DNA of 64,000 nt from Siphonodentalium dalli. Its lineage: Eukaryota; Mollusca; Scaphopoda; Gadilida; Siphonodentaliidae. The translations under genes were made by a program, and so were the position numbers. The number at the start of each line of letters is the position of its first letter. Within the stretch, counting starts at the first letter, position 1. Of the stretch, positions 48,758-60,208 are shown one piece after another. The notes below the pieces were generated by a model, which saw nothing but the letters and a program-made list of their open reading frames with translations, was not told where the DNA came from and did not search any database. The DNA is taken from positions 7,979,814-8,043,813 of the forward strand of contig CP136063.1 in NCBI GenBank assembly GCA_032622095.1, in the 5' to 3' direction.

Positions 48758-49080
48758 GTATATCGCTGAAGTTATCATGTTTGTCTTTCAGTATATCGCT
48801 TAAGTTATCATGTTTGTCTTTCAGTATATCGCTGAAGTTATCATGTTTGTCTTTCAGAATATCGCTGAAGTTATCATGTTTGTCTTTCAGTATATGGCTG
48901 AAGTTATAATGTTTGTCTTTCAGTATATCGCTGAAGTTATCATGTTTGTCTTTCAGTATATCGCTAAAGTTATCATGTTTGTCTTTCAGTATATCGCTAA
49001 AGTTATCATGTTTGTCTTTCAGTATATTGCTGAAGTTATCATGTTTTTCTGTCAGTATATTTCTGAATGTTTTTCTTTCA
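48758..49080 (+). repeat. 33 bp minisatellite, ~9.7 units, open reading frame preserved
   Basis: The unit (from 'gtatatcgctgaag' to 'tttgtctttca') recurs every 33 bp from 48,758 to 49,022, with a partial tenth copy. Because 33 is a multiple of three, one frame reads as repeated VFQYIAEVIMF for the whole array and gives a 119-codon ORF (48,810-49,169). A second frame is also open. The substitutions are few and include both silent and replacement changes. There is no signal, start context or flanking coding sequence to support a gene. Confidence 0.93.
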
Positions 49081-49251
49081 GGATATCACTTATTTTATTG
49101 TACAATAAATTTACACTCGTTTACCATTGCACTCACATACTAACAAACACAGCTCAGCACATCGCATAATTATAAACATGTATATAATATAATAATAATT
49201 TTATAACCAAATTTAATACACAATAGTAGCTACAGCACTGCTCACAGTATA

Positions 49252-51315
49252 AAGCGACCTGCTTTAACGAGTTGTACATGCGTTAATACCGCGGTGTAAT
49301 AACGCCAATTCGCAGTTGCACTACCCGCGGTACCACCGAACCGTTCGTGGTACCACCACATTACCAACGGTAACGAATGCTAGTACCGCGGTGACATGTG
49401 GTAATGCACTGCATAAAACGTGGTGACAATACCGCGATGCTGTAGCATTTGTTTAACGATGTTAATGATGGGAGGCGATGTGTGACTGCCAATCTGCACA
49501 CAAATGGTGTTAGTCGACAATCTCCGTGAACTGTATTTCCAATACACAATAGTGTGAGCTAAATGTGCGGCTGATTGTCTTACCGAGTGACTGGGTGTAT
49601 AGTCAAACAAACGAAAGAACATACAAAACAATTCAAATCATCTTAGAATTCAGTATGTTTTTTTTTTCAACAAACACTTTAAATTTAGTTACAGTAGTGT
49701 TATTGTCGTTACTCAGATTATCAGAGTTGTGTGTAATTATCTTGCGCGATCCAAACAGACTTATTATATAGAGGCATACGTTTCCTCTTTCCAATGCAAA
49801 CACGCATGAGTTTCATCCGAATAGTGATTAGATAAGAATGTGTGAAAATAATTTAACCCTGAACTGCCGAGTACAGCAAATGCATGCGACCGCTAAACGT
49901 TGCAAGAGATCAAACAATGCCACAGACAGTAATCACGGACGCACACGTGACCAGTGACTGTCGACGTACAACATAAAATCTTTCAAGTTTCTAAGCGCAA
50001 TACGCCGTCCTATTGTCTGAGAATTTACAATGTTCAGTTGTGATATGGACGCTAGATTTGACTGTGGTTCGAACTTATACAGCGGCAGTGGACCCAAATA
50101 TGTTTAAGCTATTTTGTACTGCATACAATGCAGAACATACAATTATATATAGTTTAGTGTTCATCCCTTTTATGTACCTCCAATTTATTCGTACGTGAAA
50201 GTTAAATGGAGACTGTTCACCCATCGTGAACACCATGGTATCTGTAGACATGCACGTGCTCCATTGTTTGATGTACTGGTAATTTACTGTGTGTCAATCA
50301 CATGCCGTGACGTTAAGTGTTACGAATATCTGCATTGCATTCGGTACGTTGAACTGTAATTACTGTATCTTCATTCTCCAGACTAATTGGTCAATAAAAT
50401 TTAATTTTATCTATAACTTTCAACGATATTCAATTTTGAGCTGGCCAATCGCCATGTACATGCACTTATTTTTGTGTCGCGGTAACATCAAACAAGAATT
50501 ATGTCAGCATTGTCTAGAAATTGTGCACCTGCTACATCGTAACTGGTTGAGTGAACATGATTTATGATTACTTGGTGTCACTTTCCTGCGAGATTCCCTT
50601 TCATCCTCGATCAAAGAAAGGACCACGATGCCACGGCTTTGTCTTTAACTATTAAAAAGTCGTAATTCAGTATTGATTGTAAATTATATCGGTATCACTG
50701 CAAGTCACATGGGACTTCACCTTGTTTATACGAAATGTCGCTTTATTTGTGTTTCACTTTTATGTTTTGATTTTGGTACCGGGAAAATATATGTAGTAGG
50801 AAAAAAAGTTTAGGGTCGGCATCCAGAAACCGAAATATCCGAAACACACCTATTTTTTGCATAAGATATAGAAGTTATACATCCGCGTGACGCGATCGTG
50901 CATAGACATAGCCCAAGAGACAATGAAGGTGGTACCGTCCTCACAATAATGTATTTTTAACTTCCCGAGATCATGAATTGGATTCCTGCAGGCCGCCTAG
51001 TTTGTTTCACGCATGTTGTACCAAATTGTGTATTGAACAATATTGAGTAGATTTGGCATGTTTTCACTTCGCAGTGGAGGGTGGTCGCGGTAAATTTAAA
51101 GCGGTTACACGCAGTCACGGAATAAAATAACGTACGGCGGTAACGAGCACCAATAACGCGGTGACCAGCGGTAAGAATACCGTCCAGTACCACTGGTCAA
51201 CCGCTCCCACCGCGGTACAATATGATAACCATGGTATTAGGGTGGTATCACCGCAGTGTTCTTGTGGTATCACCGCAGTAAGTACCGGCCCATAACCTCG
51301 TTAAACAGGTCGCTT
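49252..51315. mobile_element. TIR element, 2.06 kb, with subterminal 'taccgcggt' repeats
   Basis: The ends AAGCGACCTGCTTTAACGAG (left) and AAGCGACCTGTTTAACGAGG (reverse complement of right) form a ~20 bp TIR with a 1 bp gap. For about 250 bp inside each end, variants of 'taccgcggt' / 'ggtgataccac' / 'ggtaatac' are densely repeated on both strands, as in transposase-binding subterminal regions. No ORF above 92 codons and no transposase motif is present, so it is non-autonomous. No clear target-site duplication is seen. Confidence 0.7.
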
Positions 51316-51511
51316 AATAAGAGCATAGCTGTAAATTATTAAGTAATGACATACATGTACATGTAAGTACCAATTTTCAAGCAACAAACTACCATTTTGA
51401 CTTCAGGATTGAAATACTATCCGAAACAAGACATCACCAATTCCACATGCTACAGAACTGACGAGCAAACTACTCATCTCATCAAAGACAATAAGACAAC
51501 GAAGCAGCAAA
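51316..51511. other. Short AT-rich spacer
   Basis: Nothing recognised. The last 60 bp contains a degenerate precursor of the following minisatellite. Confidence 0.5.
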
Positions 51512-51853
51512 CCAACATCTACAGAACTAATCTACAAAGAAGGAAACCAGACAATCACAACCAACATCTACAGAACTAATCTACAAAGAAGCAAACCAGA
51601 CAATCACAACCAACATCTACAGAACTAATCTACAAAGAAGGAAACCAGACAATCACAACCAACATCTACAGAACTAATCTACAAAGAAGCAAACCAGACA
51701 ATCACAACCAACATCTACAGAACTAATCTACAAAGAAGCAAACCAGACAATCACAACCAACATCTACAGAACTAATCTACAAAGAAGGAAACCAGACAAT
51801 CACAACCAACATCTACAGAACTAATCTACAAAGAAGCAAACCAGACAATCACA
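51512..51853 (+). repeat. Minisatellite, 49 bp unit x 7
   Basis: 'ccaacatctacagaactaat' recurs at 51,512, 51,561, 51,610, 51,659, 51,708, 51,757 and 51,806, an exact 49 bp period. Two unit variants (ending 'gaagga' or 'gaagca') are interspersed. The copies are otherwise almost identical, which implies recent homogenisation. Confidence 0.95.
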
Positions 51854-53230
51854 GAGGATACAATTTTCATAAAAATACATGTAGCTCTGGTGGGAGTTTT
51901 TTTGCCGATAAGAGTGCATCTGTCTGACCGAGAATCACTAATAATGTATGAACTGAAGAACCATAAGTCAGAACTAAGCAAATTTTGAGAAAAAATGGGG
52001 TCCCATCTAGAGGTCACCCCAAAGATCCATATGAAGTTTGGTAACGACTGAATGAGAAATGTATATAGTAAAATCCAAGATGACTGCTGGAATCCATGTT
52101 TTTAACAGAATTTGGAAAAATGGTAAGCACCGATCTAGAGGTCACCCCGAGGATCCATGTGAAGGTTCGTGATGATCGGATAAGCGATAAATTCTGCAGG
52201 GTGTGCTAAATGATTTAGTGATTCAAAGAGTAAAATCCATGATGGCTGTTGGGGGCCATGATTCCTATCGAAAAAAATTCAAATTTAATAGCTCCCAACT
52301 AGATGTGATTCTAGACTCATATTCAAAATATCGTTGAAATCATCAACGTTCGTTTGAGTTAGTGAACGATCATAATCGCTAAAAATAGACAAACTAAGGT
52401 CCATAACTCTTGTATAATAGAATAGACATACCAAGATCTAGAAATTGTTGCAATAGACCCATATACCAAATACTAATTAAATCGGTTGACGTTTGTTTGA
52501 GTTATCACGTTAATGGTCTCGCACCTCTCTGGACACCCGCCCGCCTGCCTAACGACCTCGCCAAAGCATAAGTTGAGTTTTTGAAAATACTCAACTAAAA
52601 ACATTCCATCACAACAAGCTTAGTGTTTACATTTACAGTGAACTTCTTAACATGGCAAAGATTTCTAAATTCTCCATGGACAAAATTATAAAACATAAAT
52701 ATAAAACCTAATAAATATTCATCATACTAGGGGGAGCGGGATTTGCAACTCTGAAAAAAAAAATTACTCCCATCCATGCAGATATATCTCGCAGAATTTC
52801 CAGATTCATAAAGTTAAGCATTTAGTTGGCTACATCATGATATTTCTATAACCTTATTTTATATTTCAATCATCGCAACATAATACGATTATCATAGACC
52901 GGTGCTATCTATGATCTTCATTGACAATTTCATTTCTGCACGTAACCATATTAAATCCTCAATCAAAGGTTCATAATATAAATTCTTCACGCTACTTCAT
53001 TCCAATTTCACAAGAGATACATTCATGAATTTAAACTGTGCAGCCTAGTACTCCTAATAAATGTATTCGTTCATCATTAACATATTATATACCATACCAA
53101 TGTACTCAACACTATCATATATTCATGTTACTATGACTATACCAATTCCATATACCAATATTATAAAGTGCATCCAGAATCATGTCTCAATCTGCATCCC
53201 CACTAAACAGAAATCATTGGTACCTTGGTA
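51854..53230. other. Dispersed repeat fragments, no gene
   Basis: 51,985-52,330 belongs to the 'gaggtcaccccaaagatcca / ccaagatg(g/a)ctgctgg' family. 52,330-52,600 belongs to the 'ggtccataactctt...cggttgacgtttgttt' family and ends in a CCCGCCCGCC-like run and 'gagtttttgaaaatactcaa'. From 52,600 on the sequence is AT-rich and unrecognised. Confidence 0.5.
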
Positions 53231-53264
53231 AATTAGCCCGTTGATGACTTGAGCTTCCTGAGTT

Positions 53265-53510
53265 TTGGTAAAAACCCTGTACCAATGCATTCTCTTATAT
53301 ATGCGAGTCGCCCATAGGGTGCCTCGCATATTTAATAGAATACATTGGCCCAACAATATTTACCTTGATCTTTTAAGCCAGTGCATTCTCTTATATATGC
53401 GAGTCGCCCATAGGGTGCCTCGCATATTTAATAGAATACATTGGCCCAACAATATTTACCTTGATCTTTTAAGCCAGTGCATTCTCTTATATATGCGAGG
53501 CTCCCTCGGT
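53265..53510 (+). repeat. Direct repeat, ~117 bp unit x 2+, hairpin-type
   Basis: 'gcattctcttatatatgcga' with 'gtcgcccatagggtgcctcg' and 'catatttaatagaatacatt' is repeated twice almost identically and a third partial copy follows. It is a relative of the palindromic MITE at 13,289-13,537. The 97-codon ORF over it is a repeat product. Confidence 0.85.
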
Positions 53511-53955
53511 GATACTTCCTCCAACTTATATACAGAAGCAATGGCAGCTCAAATTTGAAAGGGCAGTGAATATGTTGGGACTCTATGATTCAGTGTATCA
53601 ACATATCCTGAGCTATACCGCACGGCCTGTAATCACCCCACATGTAGTAAGGTTATGCGTCACATCACGTTCTTATTAACTTATAAGTCAACGCTGCCGA
53701 ATATCAACACACAACTTGGAGCATATTTCAAAGTAATTTTATTATATCTCCACGCTATCAAGCAGGCCAGATATTTATTGTTACCAATAGATATATCGTG
53801 TAGATACTGTGTTGTTATGAGAAAAGTGTCTAACAAAAGTACTCCTCTTCAAAATTTCAGGAAGAAATATTATTATTTTCTTTTATCGGCAGTTATCGGT
53901 GTAAATTTATTACTCTTAGGTATGATCATATTATTAAATTACATGTAACAGGAAT
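53511..53955 (+). other. 97-codon ORF of unknown status
   Basis: Plus-strand frame 53,655-53,948 ends with a strongly hydrophobic stretch (FLLSAVIGVNLLLLGMIILL) that would be a single membrane segment after a basic stretch (NFRKKYYY). No homologue or splice context is recognised. In AT-rich DNA such ORFs arise by chance. Confidence 0.2.
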
Positions 53956-55440
53956 AACAAGGGTTGTGTATCAAAGATGCCTCTGGTCTAGTTTTTGTAA
54001 CATTAAGAGTGAATCTGTCTGACCGAAAATCACTAAAAATTGATGAATTAAAAAACAATAACTTAGATTTAAGAGCCAAAACTCAGATAAAAAACATCGG
54101 AAAAAGCTGGTTTTGGAACTCAATTAAAATATTGTTATGAAACATCCATATACCCAATATGAATGGAATCAGTTGATATTTGCTTAAGTTTTCACACTAA
54201 CAATCATAAAATTGTTTAATATAGACAAGGTTTGTAACTCAGGTAAAATTAATGGGACAAAGCTGGTTTTCGAACACAATTGTGATAGTGTCTTGAAAGA
54301 TTGATATAACCAATATGAATGAAATTGGTTGACATTCGTTCAAGTGATTGCGCTAATGGACATACATTTTCTTAAAACTTATAAAAAATAGATAAACTAT
54401 AGGTTGTAACAAAGGTTAACGGATTAGACAAACCTGGTTTTCGAAAATTTTCGAGATAGTGTTGTACAAGCTCCATAAACCAAATATGAATGGAATTGGT
54501 TGATGTTTATTCAAGTTATCGTGTTAAATGACCTAAAGTTTCCTAAAAACAGACAAACTGAGGGCAGTAAGTCAGGTAAAAACAAGAGGTGTGCACTAGC
54601 ATACCCCACCGTGGCAAATTCAACCCGCATTATCCGTAAACCCAACAAAAAAGATTTTTAACTTTAAAGAAAAATTCGGACAAATAATATCGATATTGGT
54701 GTCACAAGAAGCTTGTACAGAAAAAAATATTCAAATTGGTTCATATCGGATAGAATTTTCCAAGTCAAAATAAGTCGAAAATGAAGCGTAATATTACGAA
54801 AAACAGTTTGAGCCAATCCCTAACCGCATCATGTAGAGAGGGTATTGTGACAAGCATGTATACCAAAAATTATAGAAATCGGTTCATATTTGTTAAAGTT
54901 ATTAAGTTGGACAGAATAAGTTGAAAATGAGGCGTAACTTAAAAAAAAATTCGGACCAAACCGCAATTAGCATCATGCGGAGAGGCAGTTCTAAGGAGAT
55001 TGCATACAAAAATTATTGAAATCGGTTCATAGTTGTTGTCGGACGGACGGACGGACACACGGAGGGAGAAAGCGTGACGGACAGATAGACAAACGAAGTC
55101 AATCCAGTATACCCCCCATTTTCTTTGAAAGTGGGGGTATAATAATCAAGACAAACCTGGTTTTCGAAGTCGATTGAGATATTGTTGTAAAAGAGCCATA
55201 TACCAAAAATGAATGAAATTGGTTGATGTTTGTATAAGTTATCACACTAATGGACATAACGTTTCTATAAATAGAAACAAGTGGCATAACTCTGTTTAGA
55301 AAGTCAGAGCAGACCAGGCAGACCAGATTTTCTGTGTGCAGCTGTCGAATGTGACAATAAACTCACTTACCAAACATTATGGGAATCGAATCATAAATGG
55401 CTATGTTATATAGGTTTGTTACCACCAATAAAAATAAAAA
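53956..55440 (+). repeat. Nested dispersed elements of the 'aacaagagg' type
   Basis: An outer element from about 53,958 ('caagggttgtgtatcaaaga') with diverged ~170 bp units is interrupted at 54,583-55,142 by a second element. The second element starts 'acaagaggtgtgcactagca' and ends in a GGACGGACGGAC run and the inverted pair 'tatacccccc' / 'gtgggggtata'. The outer element resumes at 55,143 ('aatcaagacaaacctggttt'). There is no coding capacity. Confidence 0.65.
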
Positions 55441-56714
55441 TTGAGCTGAGCAGGATTACATAGTCATTAGTCAGCACAAGCTGGAGGTGAGATATTAATA
55501 TGTCCTATCTGTGTGCAGCAGGTGGATGTTTCTTTTAACCAAATGTAAATGCCATCTATGAGATTCATTGATCTCTGATAATTGTTCCTTGAAATCATAA
55601 ATATCACAGATGAAAAGAAGTTAATAGCCTAGATAAAAGTAATATAACACTTGCCTAGAATACAGCACATGGGAATTAATATAATTTAAATTTAAATGAA
55701 TGACACAAATAAACATTATCTGTGATGTGTTTATCAACAGCTGTCAGCTAAGATAAGGTCCCATTTCATACACAGTAGACATTATAGCATGGCCATGCAG
55801 TGTATCTCTGATGGCAGGCAGACAAGCTTGAGATAACATTGTGACCTTAGGAATGTGATAGCATTTGTAACAGAGTTCATATACTTACTTTGACACATGT
55901 AACAATCTGTCTGTTTGTGAGTTTTCTACAAGACCCCTGGACTGATTTCAACTCAATTTTGGGGGATAAGTTGATGTACTTTGGCGGATCTTATAATGTG
56001 GTTAGTTTAAAAAAATTTAATGTAAAATAAAATGTTAAATTTTCATTAAAAAAAAAATTTAATAGAATTGTTTGTTTTTAATTTGTTTTTAATTAAATTT
56101 AGCAAGGAGTTGAATCTAAAAAAAAAAGGTTTTTGTTTTTTTTGTTGTGTTAAGTCACTGGCTCCGCCCACATTCGACCTAATGACATCATTTGAACAAA
56201 TCTTAACACAATTACTTTAACCCGTTGTATACTAAAGTAACATTAATGAGTCATCCCACAAGAAATGTGCAAGATAATTAGTTCAACAAGGGACTATATA
56301 TTGTTTGTTGAACTTATTATCTATCTGTTGTCTGCTTTTGTCACTTTAACATCCCTCCAAATCAATAACACTTTTTAACTGAATATGAGAATATGATAAT
56401 TCATTTAATACAGAACGGGTTAAAATTATTTGGGACTGTATAGATAGATAATAGTGAAAACAGAATGAAGGGCAACCTTGAAAAGGGCGTTCCACTACCC
56501 CAATTAAAATTAAGCAATCGGGGAGGGCAGCCCCCGCACACCTCCCTGCAGTCACCACTGTTTGGACTTTCAAACAAATCTGGAATCCAGTCATTGGGAT
56601 GTCATAAATTGATAATGGTGACTTTTTTTAAATAGTTTGTTTAAAACAAGTATTAACATTGGGGGTGCCACTACACACATCCCTGAATACACCCCTGTTT
56701 TTTTTTGTGACTTT
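55441..56714. other. No gene seen
   Basis: AT-rich. Poly-A/T runs lie at 56,005-56,140. A short block 'gcagtcaccactgtttggac' with 'ctttcaaacaaatctgg' (56,530-56,590) is echoed at 56,660-56,730. Confidence 0.4.
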
Positions 56715-56896
56715 CAAACAATATTTACCTAAGAACTCGGCCTTGGGATATTCCATGACTTTTCAAGACCTTGAATCTCAGGGTAGCTTATTTTCAAGAA
56801 AAAAGTCCCATTTTCCAGACTTTTCAAGGGTATTGAATCGAAATTTTTGAATTCCATAACTTTTCCAGGATTCCAGACCCACGTACGAACCCTGTT
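56715..56896. mobile_element. 5'-truncated copy of the 1.06-1.89 kb TIR element
   Basis: It is colinear with 1702-1891 at high identity ('ttccatgacttttcaagacc', 'attccataacttttccagga') and ends in the same terminus 'cgtacgaaccctg'. It lacks about 27 bp present near 1780-1800 and the whole left part. Confidence 0.85.
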
Positions 56897-57019
56897 CTCA
56901 ATGTGACATCATAATTATTAGCCGAATTTGTGGGGGGGGGTGGTTGCTCACATAAAATAAATAAATAATATATGATATCTAATTAATAATCAGTTATATA
57001 TGAATCATGTTATACTTAC

Positions 57020-57152
57020 TCTGATCCTGTGTCTTCATGAATGGGATCAGACAGTTGACAAAATCAAACTTTCTGAAGTAACTTTTCTTGACATGGCCCT
57101 TGGCACAATTATGAAGGATCCTACATGCAGATATGTATGCAAAGTTATGTTT
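57020..57152 (-). CDS. ARM-repeat protein, copy II, exon A
   Basis: A 133 bp exon, acceptor ttttctttcag and donor CAGA|GTAAGT, phase 0 to phase 1, encoding 44 residues that begin KHNFAYISACRILHNCAKGH and end FVNCLIPFMKTQDQ. The frame is fixed by comparison with copy I, because the alternative frames contain stops in one or both copies. It joins in frame to exon B at 41,231 across a 15.8 kb intron. The ~75 bp of intron upstream of the acceptor is also similar to copy I, but no exon Z is found before homology ends at about 57,235. Confidence 0.75.
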
Positions 57153-57599
57153 CTGAAAGAAAAATTATATTATTAATGTAACAGATATTCACCAGCACAA
57201 TTACAAAATAAAATGGATACATGTTTCTCATAACTATTCATAACTTACATGTTATTAACTTGAATTATTTCGGATGTCCTCTATTACTCTATTGAAATAT
57301 GACAATCTTTAATGCCACATAACATATACATGATGTTATCAAGGCAATACCTGAGGGGTATTTTGAAGTTTTATGTCTTTAACTTGATTGACAGAGCTCA
57401 GACATGCAACACGGCTTGCATTTCTGCTTACAGGCAACAGTCATTGACATGCTGTCGGACAGACATATACCATCGTTTCACAAATGGCCATGTTAATGTT
57501 GTATTCACGCAACCAGACAATTCATCTCATACCACATCATCACCATATATACTCTCCAGACACAACACATTGTATTTACGGCCACACACGATCTGGTCA
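57153..57599. other. Intron flank of ARM copy II
   Basis: Homology to the copy I intron extends to about 57,235. A 101-codon plus-strand ORF (57,312-57,617) overlaps the 3' part of the LINE relic in antisense and is not called as a gene. Confidence 0.45.
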
Positions 57600-58200
57600 T
57601 TTATAAGTAATCTGTGACAGCATTTAGATAGCGCACAATACCAAGAACAACAAGCATAATCAAAATAGCACTGAATCAAAGTGAAAACTAGTAATCTTTT
57701 AGCGATGCTTGTTAAAAAATCAGGAACTTAAGTTTTGAGTATGATTTAGATAAGACTGTTTGAGCTGAGGCTTCTCTATACTTAGATGTTGGTCTAAAAC
57801 AACTCCCAGATAAATAACAGTTTTAGAGAGGCTGATACAAGTCTAATTACATTTGATGTTAAGCTGAGTACAGCATCAAATTCTTGGTTGGGACCCAAAG
57901 AGAACAGGTTCTGTCTTACTTAAATGTAGGGAAAGCCTATTATCTATGAGCCATTAACCAAGAGAGGAAAGCTGCACACTCAGAGACTGCTCTATCCTCC
58001 GAACACACGTCCCCGATACAAGCCTCCGAACACACGTCCCCGATACAAGCCATCTGCATACAATAGCAGCCTACACTTTACTGCAGTTGGTGCATCATTG
58101 ACATAGAGTAAGAATAAACGTGATGCTGGCTTAACACTGACGTCACGATCAGTTGAAGCAATGTTGTGGGTGATATATATGTACAATCTATATTTCCCTA
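57600..58200 (-). pseudogene. Non-LTR retrotransposon reverse transcriptase relic
   Basis: In minus sense, across several frames, the order of RT motifs is FLLYVNDAPTAVKCRLLLYAD (the catalytic YADD box, here YADG), then WLIDNRLSLHLSKTEPVLFG, then KTVIYLGVVLDQHLS, then LIQCYFDYACCSWYCALSK. This order and wording are typical of jockey/CR1-type LINE reverse transcriptases in invertebrates. Stops and frameshifts separate the blocks. Just after YAD a 27 bp segment (58,000-58,053) is tandemly duplicated and displaces the last catalytic Asp. The 5' part of the RT, the endonuclease and the tail are not seen. This copy is inactive. Confidence 0.85.
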
Positions 58201-58730
58201 CTTCAATGACATCAATCTCTAACTTACATGCATGTGCCTTCATTTGAAATGATTATTTTGCATGTATTTTTACTTTTATGTTGAAAAAAAGTTAAATGAT
58301 TGGTCAATGCAGACAGCTTCAGGTTTACACCATTTTATTGATTCTATTTTAAATTGGATACAATAGTCAGAATTTTAATAGTCAGTGAACCTGTGTTGTG
58401 AATACAAACTGTTTATAATTAATTATGTTTGATCGCTGCAGAAGCCTTTTCAACTGTTTTGTAAAAATACCAAAAAGAAAAGCCTTGATGTTGCCTGTTA
58501 CCAATTTGGATGTAAAATAAATTACACTTATGGCGATTTCATTATCTACGCCCATTCTATTACCATAGTTTTTACAGTATTTCACCGTCCCATGTAACAT
58601 TAAGAGTGATTTCCAAAAAGAATTTTTCGGGATATATCTGGCAAAAAACTTTAATTTCACATATCATCAACTTCATTGTATGTATAATCTGATCAATTAT
58701 TAAGAGATGACAAAAACATTAGATTCTACC
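58201..58730. other. No gene seen
   Basis: A 92-codon minus-strand ORF (58,382-58,660) has no recognised domain. Otherwise AT-rich. Confidence 0.4.
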
Positions 58731-58731
58731 G

Positions 58732-59961
58732 TACCGGCCGGTGGATAAATCGCATCGTTGGATAAGTCGCATTGAATTTTGAAGCTTAAAAGGTTGCCTT
58801 TTGGCTCTTTCTGTTGTATACGTCGCACCTATTCCAGTGACTTGTAAGGGAACATCAAAATGACAGATTGACCTGGATTTAGAGTTATTTAGAGCAGAGG
58901 AAGCATTTTTTTTAAAATAGAATTTATCACAGACGTAAAAATGAACGAACATTCCACCAATGCTTCCGGTATTCCCAATGTGATTTGGGGGAATTCCCAA
59001 GCAGGGGAGATAACATTGGTTCATTTTCATTAGGAGTGTGTGGGAACATGGATTATAAAACTTATTATTTTGACTTGAATGATGTTTGGACTAACCGTGG
59101 GTGGTTGAAAGTAAAATCAATGTATTAATTAACATTTATTCATCATCATTTCAACTTGTATAACATGAAGAAAACTGATAGGTATAATGAAGCACGATGT
59201 CGTTTGAATAGTTTTAAGGTATGAGGAAAGATAATGGCCTCGTTAATTTAGTTGTCGCCTAATTGACGCGAAGCATGAATAAAAACGCTTTGGGCTAATA
59301 GTGATGCAATGCACTCTTCAGTATTAAGTGTCAACTACTCAACGTGGGGATTAAATGTTATGCGTACTCGGTACAGCATAAAATAATGTTTATGTAATAT
59401 AAACAGGAGTTCGCACATAAGCCTCATTAAAATATGAGAACACGCTGTCCAGACATGCATTTAGAGTCTTTGGGGCTTTAACTATGCTCATTCCAGGGCT
59501 TTAAATAAACATTCCGATGTGACGTCATCGGCTAGAAGTTTGCAGACATCAAAGAGATCACATACCGCAGTCATTGAATGTGGGTCACTCATGCATGTGT
59601 TACACAGTCAGGTCAAGGACGCCCACTGTTTGTGAATTTGCTGCTGTTTACGGTTGAATTCTGAGATATTAATACATATAATACGATATATATGTTTTAA
59701 ATGTCGGACAGGGAATATAATAAAGACAAAGTACATATGAGGATGGGGTATTTATTTATTTTTTGTATACCGAATGGTACTATTTTATCGCATTGCAGTT
59801 AGTTTGCGTCGGCATTTTCTCCCGTTATTTACCTGTGATCGCAGTTGATTCCTCAAAATTCGGCTGAAAATATGCCCCTCATTGACTTACCGATCTATAA
59901 GTCGCAGGATTTTAATAGGGCAAATTGGGGTAAAAAGATGCGACTTATCCACCGGCCGGTA
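58732..59961. mobile_element. Mariner/pogo-like TIR element, 1.23 kb, TA-flanked
   Basis: CCGGCCGGTGGATAAATCGC (left) and CCGGCCGGTGGATAAGTCGC (reverse complement of right) continue as CATC, a 24 bp TIR with one mismatch. Each is bordered by TA, consistent with TA target duplication by Tc1/mariner-class elements. The motif 'ataagtcgca' recurs just inside both ends in both orientations ('ggataagtcgcat', 'tataagtcgcagg', 'acgtcgcacc'). No transposase ORF is present (longest 103 codons, no DDE motif), so it is non-autonomous. Confidence 0.8.
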
Positions 59962-59962
59962 C

Positions 59963-60208
59963 AGACAGACACTTCCTTCAGAGGTGAGCCAAAAAACTAT
60001 AAAAAAAATACCTTACAGATAAGGGATGTATCATAACTTATGCATGAAATAAATTACAAGAACAGTTTCAAATGGAATTAAAACAGATGATAATATCCCC
60101 TAGATATCCCATATAACTCATATAACCTAGCTGTTATCATATAACAAAAAGACATTTAAATAGAATCTTTGGAGGGGGAAGTGTTACCGTGTTTTATAGC
60201 TCTGTCCT
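59963..60208. other. AT-rich spacer
   Basis: Nothing recognised. Confidence 0.5.

Noticed and set aside
53265-53558. 97-codon ORF with repeated QCILLYMRVAHR
   Set aside because: It is a product of the 117 bp direct repeat.
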